From positions 5,384-17,812 of the forward strand of contig UZAE01013948.1 in the NCBI GenBank assembly GCA_900617975.1: 12,429 bases of DNA, read 5' to 3'. The stretch is from Rodentolepis nana. Lineage: Eukaryota; Platyhelminthes; Cestoda; Cyclophyllidea; Hymenolepididae. The position numbers were made by a program, and so were the translations under genes. Below the pieces are notes generated by a model. It saw only the letters and a program-made list of their open reading frames with translations. It was not told where the DNA came from and did no database searches. This document shows, in pieces, positions 1 through 8,363 of the stretch; positions within the stretch are counted from its first letter, which is position 1, and the number at the start of each line of letters is the position of its first letter.

Positions 1-396
1 CCTCCCCTCTCGATTTTTTTCAATTTGATGTTCCTTCCTCTCTGTGAAGCCTGAAGTCAACTATATAACCATCTAGACGCCTGCTATTTGATATAAATAA
101 ATAAATATTAGATGGGAAGGATTGAGTATTCGGCAACCATGTAACAAGTAAGCCAAAGGAAATCGACTTAGTGGTAGATTGAAACCCAATAATCAGGCCT
201 AGATAACGATGAAAATCGATAAATAGCTTGAAGGTCAAGGGATGACTCAGGAGTAGAACAGTGTGAAGTCAGAAGAATAAGTAAAATCGATACACAACCA
301 TATGCAAACTATTTGGGATAATAATAAACAATGAACAATATCAAGGAATGTTCAGATAAACTTTGTTCATTGACTATAAGCAGTCGTCGAAATTAT

Positions 397-435
397 TTGT
401 TTAATGTCATGGTTGGATACCATGACATCAAACAA
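397..435. repeat. Inverted repeat, 16-bp arms with a 7-nt loop
   Basis: The left arm 397-412 (TTGTTTAATGTCATGG) is complementary to the right arm 420-435 at 15 of 16 positions; the one mismatch is A403 against C429. The loop is TTGGATA. No gene was recognised nearby. It may be a small hairpin element or part of a decayed transposon. Confidence 0.75.
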
Positions 436-1090
436 TCTCTCACGAAATAGATTGGTTTTTTGCCATGATTTATATTAGGTTTTAGCCGAACGCAAGTGCT
501 GAATCATTTACCCATTCTTATTGAACCACAGCGGCCTAGAACTGTCCTTATATCGCAGAGTGAAACTTGAATGGATATATTAAAGCATCGGATACACTTT
601 GAGCTCTTGTCATGCTATCAAGAATCTGGATGAATTATTGAAAGTATAATAGGCTGCTTTCATGTCTTTCCATCTTAAATACATTTAGAAACCGAATGTA
701 TCTCTATTTAGACCGCCTAAAGCGTAAGCCTCGAAACGTATTAGTCTCTTTAGTCAACAGAATGGTGTACCTTTACACTCTTAGGTTGCGAATACAATTT
801 TCTACTAGCGATAGCCCTTGGGCAATCTTTTAAAAAATATATGTGGCAAATTTTACTCTGCCGCTTACAATTAAAAAATTTTCATCTGAAAATTTAAGGT
901 CACGCGTTCGACTTCTAAATTCTAGCTAATAAAGCGCTTCATAAATGAGCACGAAAATTACTATTATTGTTATTATTTGGGGTGTACACTTGTTAATGTG
1001 TACATTTGCCATGTCAGAGTTCACACGTTCTATTCCCATCTGCTCATTCACAGTGAATGAAATGACTAAGCCCGGCTAACATAAGGAAAA

Positions 1091-1109
1091 GGGATGGGGG
1101 TGGGGGAGG
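1091..1109 (+). other. G-rich tract
   Basis: GGG, GGGGG, GGGGG and GG runs are separated by one or two bases, standing out from AT-rich surroundings. Only three runs have three or more G, so a canonical three-layer G-quadruplex is not supported; a two-layer form is possible. Confidence 0.4.
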
Positions 1110-2499
1110 CAGAATTTTTGTCACTCACCCCTAAGACTCCCTGATGTTACCTATAATATTGGAATACGCGTTCCCAAATGGACTTGAAAATAAAATGAAG
1201 AAACTTAATACAACTGTATACTTCTTAGACATCAAACCATCGGCAAATCGTTGTATAATTAAATTTTGAGAACTTTAAGCTAAAATGTTGCTTATCTATA
1301 GTGAAACCTATAGTGAATACTAATAATAATATCGTCATTTCATCAACATTGATCAACTGTGAACATTTTAAAATAAGTTCAATCAAAATAGGGAAATCTA
1401 GGAAATTGCATCAATCAATTTTAGATAAAAAATGGAACCACTTGTGGCTCATTTGTAAATTAAATTGTATTTTACCTTACTCCATTGGCCCATTCTCAGT
1501 TATTATTTGCACAGTAGCCGTTTAGGCGAACAAAGTGCATTGTTTTTTAAAAGCCTGTTACTCCAAAAGGATCGTAGATTTTTAACACAACGATAACACG
1601 CGTATTTCGATTCGGGCCTGGCGCCATTTGCCACCGTATCAAAAAGGCTGGAGTGCACTACGGCTTCAATAGTTAATACTATGTTAAATTGGTGATTTTT
1701 GCTGACTTACTGCCTGATGGGCCAGAAATTTAAATTCCACGGGTTAGATGCGAGTATGCAGGAGAGAATTTCAAAAAAGTCCATAAAAATTTCTGGTATA
1801 CATTCTACTGAATTATATGAACCACAACACAAATTGAAAAATGTACACAGTTCTATTACTAACCACAAAGTGTAATCCATTTCATTGTATTTAAATAAGC
1901 GATGTGATAGATTCAAGCTTCGAAATTAAAATTTATCAGCAGCATTAAAACTAATTTTCAATAAAATTTGAACTTTGAATATGTAGTTTTAACATTATGA
2001 ATCCTAACTTCAAATAGAAAAACTTTACTCACTCATCTGAAACTTTAATTTGGCATTTAATCTATTTTGAATGATGATATTAGTGATGTAAATGAAGAGT
2101 AATTAATCATTTTGCAATTTTTCCAATTTTAAGATAATTATTTGAAAGGCACCAATTTAAACCAGCAATTTGATTTGCTTTTGAAATTGTTCACGCATAC
2201 ACATGTAATCATAAGGAGCAGGGGTTATCTGCTTCTTAAATTACAATGGGGCGTTAGGATTGGTTGAGTACAGCAGAGAGAATTGCAAATCGGTATGGCA
2301 AATATTATGTAGTACATCAAGGAACCAATGGAATAGCTGTATGACCTTAACTGACGAATATCTTTTAGTTCTCCTCTCAAAAACAGGTTTTGCTTTCAAA
2401 TAGGCCTCATAACTTACCAAAGAAATATTAGGCGGTTTGGATATAAAATAGGGTAAAGTTAATTTACGGAAATAAATTTTTATACTTATGCAATCTTTC

Positions 2500-2508
2500 A
2501 TATTTTAG
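2500..2508 (+). promoter_or_regulatory. 3' splice acceptor abutting the TAK1-like ATG
   Basis: A pyrimidine-rich run ending atattttag sits immediately before ATGGAG. In flatworms such a site directly on the start codon is typical of spliced-leader trans-splicing, where the leader often ends in AUG. It could equally be the acceptor of an ordinary intron from an unrecognised upstream exon. Confidence 0.5.
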
Positions 2509-2571
2509 ATGGAGTATCAACTCACGGATGTCCAAAATATTGACGAATTTGATTTCACAGTGATAAGACAT
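2509..2571 (+). CDS. MAP3K7: TAK1-like exon 1 (start exon)
   Basis: Encodes 21 residues ending FTVIRH, which lead into the first beta strand of the kinase. The motif N-I-D-E aligns with the E-I-D that precedes the kinase domain in TAK1. The ATG lies directly after a tattttag acceptor, so the 5' end is probably made by spliced-leader trans-splicing or by an untranslated upstream exon. The donor is GTAAAC at 2572, phase 0. A second in-frame donor, GTGATA at 2560, would drop only VIRH; the longer form fits TAK1 spacing to the glycine loop better. Confidence 0.75.
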
Positions 2572-5500
2572 GTAAACTTGGATTATTATTTTTATCAGAA
2601 GAAAATAGAGAGTAGCACAAGGATCCTTCGGAAAAATCGATTTAGTAAAGTACAATCAAGGGTATGCGGCCGTGAAGTGGCTAACGGACGGTTATTGGAA
2701 ATCTAAATGTCGGGAGGTTAAAATACTGAACGACTGCAAAGATGGAAACATTCTGCGCATTTACGGTGCCGGTCCGGATGTTAGAAATCACAATATCAAA
2801 TACCTCTTATTCGAATGGGCTTCAAATGGTGATTTGGAAAAAGGTAATTGTTTCTTATTAGTGTATAATAATGCTACTCTTTCTAGTAATTCAGAACAAA
2901 CTTTCTTACACTATATGGAATATAATACTGTGGTGTGCTCACATTACAAGTGGATTACGCTACCTACATACTTATAAACCAAGTATTATACTTCACAGGG
3001 ATATTAAACCTCTTAACATGCTTCTCTTTAATAAATGTACTCTCCTTAAAATCGCTGACTTTGGAAGTTCAAGGTATGGGATCGAAAACCTCTCCCAGCC
3101 TGTTTGTACCTCGGTATATGCTCCTCCAGAGGTAAAAAAAATTAATTGTAAGTTTCAATATTCGCTTGATTTAACTATTCACTTTAGCACATAATTATGA
3201 CGAAAGTGTAGATATATATAGCTTTGGAATGACACTCAAATGCCTGCTTCTGAGAAATCACAATCTTTATTACATTACTGATGTTAGTGACTATTCTCCG
3301 TTTCTCACAAGCTTAATAACTCAGTAAGTGTACTTAAATTATGAATAGCCTGTTAAAAAATTTTACCATATTACAATCATTGCTCGTTGTCGACAATTAA
3401 CTTAGATCACTTGCAAATTTAACCAAATTACGTTGTTCTGCATACAAATAATTTTCTTTGACAGTGCTCGATTTGCCTACTTTCTAATAATATACATTGA
3501 TAAAATGTGGTTGTTTTAATGTTTTTTCTTACCTAAGATTAATTAATTAATACCAGATTGCAGGCTTTACGATAATTATCACTGGCTCTTTGATTGACTT
3601 CAGGTTTCACAGAGGGTTGGAACTGACAGAGTCACAAAAAGTAGAGAGGGGGGAACAGAAGAGTGATTGACATTTGTAAAAGAGACACATACAATGATGG
3701 TGAAAAAGGGAAGGTGAGTACTGTGAAAGTGGTGAAATATGCCATAGAGTGGGTCATGGTAGTTTAAAATCAACTGCCGGTTTATCGACTATTTTTGTCG
3801 TATGAGCATACGTTGCCTTGGGTGCACCACGTGGAATTAACTCAATCGCACACTCCTTTTTACCTAAGATACAAATACTTCTAACACCTCTGCCTCCGCT
3901 CGATCTATAGGTGGTAGAATTTGTAAATCAGGAAGTAAACACCTAATTTAACCCCCCCCCCTCTTCCTACTTGGATTAGATCTGTTGTTATCATCGAGTT
4001 CATCAAGATTAATCTTAAAAAGAACTAAGAGCGGTGATTGGAAACGCATAGTCTTTCTTGAGGTATCAATTTGCAAATATTGTTAAAGGTTAGTTCGATT
4101 AGTGTTTTTTAAGAGGATAATCAGGTTTAAAGCTGCCTATAATGTCTAATTGTTTCAAGAAACAAGTGTGATCGAATATATGAAGGCGAAAAGAATCGTT
4201 AATACACATTGGAAGTGCAACATCGACTCCACGACGTCGGCAAGTATTAATCATAACAGTTCACGGCAGTACATTCGTCAACCAGCAATTTATCTCTTTT
4301 CTAACGAACTATATTCTGACATGTCTTTCACTGAATATTAATGACTGGTTGAATTTTTCTTAGCCATTTACAATCCTAAATGTGCAAAGGAATTCTTCAT
4401 CCCTCTGAAATATATATTTTGGTTTAGTTAATGGTCTAGTGATGTGTGATTTTGCCTCCATCTGCTCTCCTTCACTCCGGAGCTTAATCAGAAGTTATTT
4501 TGTCGACAGTATTATTGCCTATCCTCAAACAGTGCTGGTTCCTTAACTTTTCACAAGCTGTTTCCTACATCGCTCAAATTTTAAATTTATTGCGGAATTT
4601 CTACTTGCATTTTGATAAAGGTATTTTTTTTTAAAAAACGATATCGTTGATTAACTACACTTATGTTGGCATAGAAATTAAGATGAAAGAATGGCGTTAA
4701 ATATCTCTTCCCAGAACTTTAAAGCATAAGCTCGAGCATGTTGAAGTGGAATATCTCTTCCATGGAGTATTCTTTTGAGTTCTATAGTGCCACAAAATAT
4801 GTTACAGGAACCCTAAAGGACGAGTATAGCTGCATTTAGCCATTTTTTTGCACTAATAACACTGTTAGAATTAATTAGGATTTTGATAATTTTCGCAAAT
4901 GTACAAATGGCTATATTACTTAAAATGACAGTTAAATAATTATGTTTACCAGACACGAATAAGCTCATCAGCTATCCTCATTTTCCAACCAATAAGTAAT
5001 AAGAGTCAGCAACTGGCCCCGAGAAAACAGAACCCAAGTAGACAAAGTGGAGTAACATCCTATTCAACTAAAATTGCTGTATTACAGTGTGAAGTTGCTA
5101 TTCAAGTTATAAAGAAAAAATTCCGATTCCATTAAGCTGTCCTTGATTGCCAAGAACTCTATTCGTGTGTGGAGAGGTAATAGCATAGAGCATTAGTGTC
5201 AGAAAGCGCTAATTCGGCCACCTTTATTATTTGGACTTCAGTACTTCTTGTGGTTATATGTGCACCTGTGTCCTGTCATAACATTGCTTTGAAATTTGGC
5301 TTCGTCACCTCACTTTTCGTGTTAAATTTTGTATTCCAATGAAATAAAATTTCGAGAATCTGGTTACATGGGCAAGGAGTCTCCTTCAATTGGGGCGCAT
5401 AGTAACATTTTGCTTTTGCTTTGTGGAGGAATTTGTTGACCCTTTGAATGAATATTGCCAAGTCATTTTTCCCTCTCATATCATAATGATCTACAATCTT

Positions 5501-8363
5501 TAGCCTTAAACTGAAACGGATAAAGTCTAAACCATTACACCAATGCTAATTAAAGAGGATTTGAAAGGGTCATTTTAATCATTGTTTGTGAGACACCCTA
5601 TTGGCATGTGATAACCACTACGGCTGATTACACCATTGATTGGGCATACATCAATTCGTATCGAACTCTTGATCTCTAACTTAATCCTTAACCACTAAGC
5701 CCTGAAACGCAATTAACAAATGAGAAAGATTAAATTGTTTTAGCCTACTTCGTCTGTTTTAGTTGTACTTCGAACGTACCAAATGATCGCCCTTCTGCTG
5801 TCCAGCTTGCACAAATCTTTGACATAGCCTTAAAAAAAATTTACTTTGATGACATCGAAAAATTGGCACTAGAAACACAATATTGTAACACATATGAAAC
5901 TAAAGTGAGTTATACCGTTACATAGCCTTCTTCCAAAGTCAAATTGAATGGTTTCCATGCTTAAATTTATTAGCATATTGACGAAGCAAAGCACTCTTCA
6001 GTAAGTTACTAAAATGCTATTGATATTTATTTTTGTCATTATTATCATTTAATTGAGAATCATTTTTAGGATGAAAATGAAATAATAGACTCAATCGTGA
6101 GTAAAGAATAAGTTTCGCAATTTTATTTACAATGATACAAATAAGATAGTTGTTATTATATCTTCACGAAACAGTTGAAAAAATGAAATAATTTTTCAGC
6201 AGTCTACCTAATTTTCTTCGGTCATAGAAAAATTCTATTGTTAAATTTTTTCACATCATTTCAGGACTTCCAAAATAGAACGGTTGTTCCCAGCGACGTA
6301 AGTCAAAAAGGCATTAACTTAATAGAAAAATGCACCCTTTAATTATGATGATTACGTTAATTGCACCCAATCGAGTTTTTAAAGTTATAGAAGTTTAGAG
6401 TAAACAAAATATTAAAGCTAAGTAATTTTAATTATAAAAACAATCCCCATATTTACTCACTTAAGATAAGAATTGATTCAGTCAAACAATTGCTTATTCC
6501 TCATGGAAATTTTTTGAGAGTAGTTCTACCTTTTTGTGTATTTTAAATTAACAGTATTTGATACTTTTAGGGGCCATTATTCTTCGATGTAAAAGAACTA
6601 CCAAGGCATTTAAGGGTAAGCTTTTCGGGTATTTAATTCAGTTACAATACTTGTGAATTTAAAGTAGCTGCCCAAAAGAGGTATGGTTGTAGCATCAATT
6701 ACATATTCAAAAATGCTGATTCCGTTTGACGAAAAGCGAAAAACCTCGAGAGCGTCATTTTGATATGTATACCCCCTGCTAGATTTTCATTATTTTCGGC
6801 CTATATTCACCTGTAAAAAATACGAATATGAGAAATTGGACTGAGAGTAGCAGATCCAATTTTATGAGAAATTTAAGTTAATCAAGATAACTAATTGATA
6901 ATAATTAATATTCTAATTTTACTTGCTTGACAGTGCCGTGGTGATTTCTTTTCGTTACATTAGCTCCAAGTTTTAATAATTACTAATAGTTACTGTAAAA
7001 ATATCTAAATAGAGTTTGAATTACGCTACCTTTTGTATTAGCAAAATTTAACGTTCGGCGCATTCTTTATGAGTTGATGGAGTGAAAAATTTATGCGACA
7101 TCAATAAATAAAATACCATAGTGTCCCCGAATAATTGTCTTGTATGCATTGCTGATTACATAGTTTACAAGTAAAGTAGCCTGTTTATAGCCGTTTTTCA
7201 AAAATAAAGTATTTATAAATGTGAACGCTTTGCAACTAGCCTTTATATCCAGAATTCACCATAATTGTTCATGGAAGTTGTTAGGTGCATGTGAGGTGAC
7301 CGATAATTTACAATTTCCGTTTACAGCCCTGCTACATTAATGAGTCAAAAAATGCATCAGCCTACCAAAAGTATATGAACCATGCTAAAAATTATGTGGA
7401 GCGGAAGAAAGAGATAGAAATAGTTCAAAAGCAAATCGATGATTTATTGGATGAGATTATTGATAAATTGCAAGTTCAGGACTCGGAAAAAGATAGGGCA
7501 AAGCAAATGCTGCTTATGTACGCCGAAATGGGTGAGTAACTAAGATCTTTTTACATATTTATTTCAATTAAGGTGAGCTTTTTCGGAATATGCTATATCA
7601 AAGAATTCTGAATTTTTGAGTACGGGTAGTGTGTCGCCGTTTGATTTTATTTATTTATTGCTTTAAAATGATGGGAGAAAAGAATTTGAGTAATTAAATG
7701 AACATCTTGAATATTCATGAGCCGAATAGCCGCAGAAAGTATGCGCTAACTGAGCATAACGCACAAAGTATAATGAAATTCCAAAAAAAGCTATTTGTAA
7801 ATGTGCTACTAAAATTCAATAGTCTTTAAGAACGAATTTAAAACTTTCATTTTCCTTAAGGTTAAAAATTTTCCACAAACGATTATACACATTCATCTTC
7901 AAAATAAATCTTTAATAAAGGTTAAACTCTCATATTCTGCTGCATGTGTATGAATAAAAAGGTTGGGCATAAGGCGTAGATTAAGAAAATTAACTGAAAT
8001 AATAAATAGAAAATATATTAGCATTCACGGAAAATACGGACTCATCTAGAAAAATAAGAAGGCTTTTAACCCCTCTAAATACAATTTATTAAGCAAATGT
8101 CGTGAAATTCACTCGATATATATGATTTACAGAGATTCAATGTAATGACAAAACAAAATTTTTAATTTTGCAAGTCGTAGTTAAATATGAAACGTTCACT
8201 TGCATGCAGTTCGTGTTCATGCAGTTCTTTGCAGAATGAATAACAGCCGTTGTTAGTAAAATTGAGGATATTCAGCTGTCAAAAACCATTTTGAAAGGAG
8301 CATAATATTATTTTTACTTTTTCAGAAACGGAGCGAATTCGACGCCATAAACTCGATTTCTAA
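2509..8363 (+). CDS. MAP3K7: TAK1-like MAP3K7 protein kinase, complete ten-exon gene
   Basis: Ten exons join in one frame: 2509-2571, 2609-2843, 2887-3147, 3188-3323, 5763-5904, 6070-6096, 6265-6297, 6571-6615, 7327-7531, 8326-8363. They total 1185 nt, giving 394 residues plus TAA. Every intron is GT-AG and all phases agree. Visible kinase landmarks are the glycine loop QGSFGKI (25-31), VK44, alphaC E57, HRDIKPLN (136-143), DFG (157-159), PPE (179-181), subdomain IX D195 and C-lobe R241. Residues 314-388 form a charged helix beginning with P-C and containing AxxYxxxxxEI, as in the TAB2/3-binding C-terminus of TAK1. Known role of the family: a cytoplasmic MAP3K that phosphorylates MKK4/7, MKK3/6 and IKK downstream of TGF-beta and innate receptors. 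Human TAK1 is about 580-606 residues, so this one is short, mostly in the linker. The family call is firm from the kinase core plus tail; a flatworm-specific paralogue is possible. Confidence 0.85.
2572..2608 (+). other. 37-nt intron 1 of the TAK1-like gene
   Basis: GTAAAC to AATAG, phase 0, rich in A/T. Removing it links FTVIRH to RVAQGSFGKI; the kinase frame is closed upstream by the TAG that forms its acceptor. Introns 2 (2844-2886, 43 nt) and 3 (3148-3187, 40 nt) are of the same miniature class. Confidence 0.8.
2609..2843 (+). CDS. MAP3K7: TAK1-like exon 2: kinase N-lobe
   Basis: 235 nt, phase 0 in and phase 1 out (donor GTAATT at 2844). It encodes residues 22-99: the glycine loop, AAVKW with ATP-binding K44, CREVKIL with the alphaC glutamate E57, and the hinge LLFEWASNGDL, which parallels the TAK1 hinge EYAEGGSL. 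The start at 2609 is fixed because a TAG at 2606-2608 closes the frame upstream and serves as the acceptor. Acceptor use at 2598 (ATCAG) would put the kinase out of frame. Confidence 0.88.
2887..3147 (+). CDS. MAP3K7: TAK1-like exon 3: catalytic and activation loops
   Basis: 261 nt, phase 1 in and phase 1 out (donor GTAAGT at 3148). It encodes residues 100-186 with GLRYLH, the catalytic loop HRDIKPLN (D138, K140, N143), LKIADFG and an activation segment ending YAPPEV. The activation segment from DFG to the PE-V has the same length as in human TAK1. This is the most conserved stretch of the gene and alone identifies a kinase. Confidence 0.93.
3188..3323 (+). CDS. MAP3K7: TAK1-like exon 4: kinase subdomains IX-X
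   Basis: 136 nt, phase 1 in and phase 2 out (donor GTAAGT at 3324). It encodes YDESVDIYSFGMTL, matching the alphaF D-V-F-S-W-G region of TAK1 with D195 retained, then a shortened segment ending FLTSLIT. The split codon CA/T joins to exon 5 and recreates the S-L-(I/M)-T-x-C stretch seen in TAK1, which confirms the join across the long intron. Confidence 0.87.
3952..3961 (+). repeat. Ten-base C homopolymer
   Basis: An uninterrupted run of ten C lies inside intron 4, unusual in this AT-rich sequence. It is likely length-variable and prone to sequencing error. Confidence 0.85.
5650..5705 (-). mobile_element. Possible decayed tRNA-derived SINE head
   Basis: Read on the minus strand, 5702-5686 gives GGGCTTAGTGGTTAAGG, which looks like a pol III A box (tRNA D-arm). 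5669-5658 gives AGAGTTCGATAC, which looks like a B box (T-arm). The gap between them is about 16 nt, shorter than in a working tRNA, so a functional tRNA is excluded. No tail or target-site duplication was identified. Confidence 0.3.
5763..5904 (+). CDS. MAP3K7: TAK1-like exon 5: end of kinase domain
   Basis: 142 nt, phase 2 in and phase 0 out (donor GTGAGT at 5905). After the split histidine codon it reads CTSNVPNDRPS, the equivalent of TAK1 CWSKDPSQRPS, with the subdomain XI arginine R241. The last C-lobe helix and the first linker residues follow. The acceptor is tctgttttag. Confidence 0.87.
6070..6096 (+). CDS. MAP3K7: TAK1-like exon 6: 27-nt micro-exon
   Basis: Nine codons (DENEIIDSI), phase 0 on both sides, acceptor catttttag and donor GTGAGT at 6097. 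It lies in the acidic linker between the kinase and the coiled coil. The splice sites are good and the frame fits, but so short an exon cannot be proved by sequence alone. Confidence 0.6.
6265..6297 (+). CDS. MAP3K7: TAK1-like exon 7: 33-nt micro-exon
   Basis: Eleven codons (DFQNRTVVPSD), phase 0 on both sides, acceptor catttcag and donor GTAAGT at 6298. This is linker sequence with no recognisable motif. It can be skipped without changing the frame. Confidence 0.62.
6571..6615 (+). CDS. MAP3K7: TAK1-like exon 8: 45-nt small exon
   Basis: Fifteen codons (GPLFFDVKELPRHLR), phase 0 on both sides, acceptor atacttttag and donor GTAAGC at 6616. Its end joins to exon 9 as L-R/P-C, which sits where human TAK1 has L-x-P-C just before the TAB-binding helix. 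Confidence 0.66.
7327..7531 (+). CDS. MAP3K7: TAK1-like exon 9: TAB-binding coiled coil
   Basis: 205 nt, phase 0 in and phase 1 out (donor GTGAGT at 7532). It encodes residues 315-382. PCYINESKNASAYQKYMNHA resembles the human TAK1 tail PCPNSKES followed by a helix with AQEYM and TEIALL. The rest is a Lys/Glu-rich amphipathic helix with regularly spaced I/L residues. In known TAK1 proteins this part binds the C-termini of TAB2/TAB3, so a TAB partner is expected in this organism. Confidence 0.85.
8203..8227 (+). repeat. Short tandem repeat, CATGCAGTTC twice with 15-nt period
   Basis: CATGCAGTTC occurs at 8203-8212 and again at 8218-8227 inside intron 9, about 100 nt before the last exon. Two copies only; no function is inferred. 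Confidence 0.6.
8326..8363 (+). CDS. MAP3K7: TAK1-like exon 10: terminal exon with stop
   Basis: The acceptor tactttttcag is followed by a split glutamate codon and ETERIRRHKLDF, then TAA at 8361-8363. The basic helical end resembles the last residues of human TAK1 (QLEVIRSQQQ). The short 3' UTR with AATAAA 28 nt downstream supports this as the true end of the gene. Confidence 0.8.

Larger units (their letters stand above)
1..2499. other. Upstream non-coding region
   Basis: No recognisable gene was found on either strand. The short open frames here (20-238 minus, 1301-1525 plus, 1707-1916 minus, 2241-2501 minus) have AT-driven composition and no motif. Visible items are the 397-435 hairpin and a G-rich run at 1091-1109. 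A promoter or untranslated first exon for the TAK1-like gene could lie here but was not identified. Confidence 0.6.
3324..5762 (+). other. 2.4-kb intron 4 of the TAK1-like gene, no coding content
   Basis: It runs from GTAAGT to tgttttag and interrupts the kinase C-lobe with a phase-2 split. The exons on either side reconstitute a continuous TAK1-like sequence, so no exon appears to be missing inside. It holds a ten-base C tract (3952-3961), a locally less AT-rich stretch around 3600-3850, a repeated aatatctcttcc motif near 4699 and 4750, and a possible tRNA-like SINE remnant (about 5650-5705). The only open frame of note inside, 4150-4341, shows no protein-like motif. Confidence 0.75.

Noticed and set aside
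20..238. Minus-strand 72-codon open frame
   Set aside because: It shows no motif, no splice signals and no neighbouring minus-strand exons.
1091..1109. Canonical G-quadruplex
   Set aside because: Only three G-runs of three or more are present.
1301..1525. 74-codon open frame upstream of the TAK1-like gene
   Set aside because: Composition is that of AT-rich non-coding DNA and no domain or splice context supports it.
2509..2706. Continuous 65-codon open frame from the TAK1-like ATG
   Set aside because: Only its first 21 codons are coding. The rest reads through intron 1 and then exon 2 in the wrong frame; the kinase motifs appear in the other frame after 2609.
2935..3135. Overlapping open frame on the plus strand
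   Set aside because: It is a shadow of exon 3, which carries HRD and DFG in a different frame.
3148..3194. Kinase stop at 3193 as evidence of a truncated pseudogene
   Set aside because: The stop comes only from reading through the 40-nt intron. Splicing restores the YDESVDIYSFG region in frame.
4150..4341. 63-codon open frame in intron 4
   Set aside because: It has no recognisable motif, flanking exons already join into a continuous TAK1-like sequence, and no splice pair fits its phase.
5276..5479. Minus-strand open frame in intron 4
   Set aside because: It has no motif and lies wholly within a well-supported intron of the opposite-strand gene.
5650..5705. A functional tRNA gene on the minus strand
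   Set aside because: The distance between A-box-like and B-box-like motifs is too short and no acceptor stem or anticodon arm can be formed.
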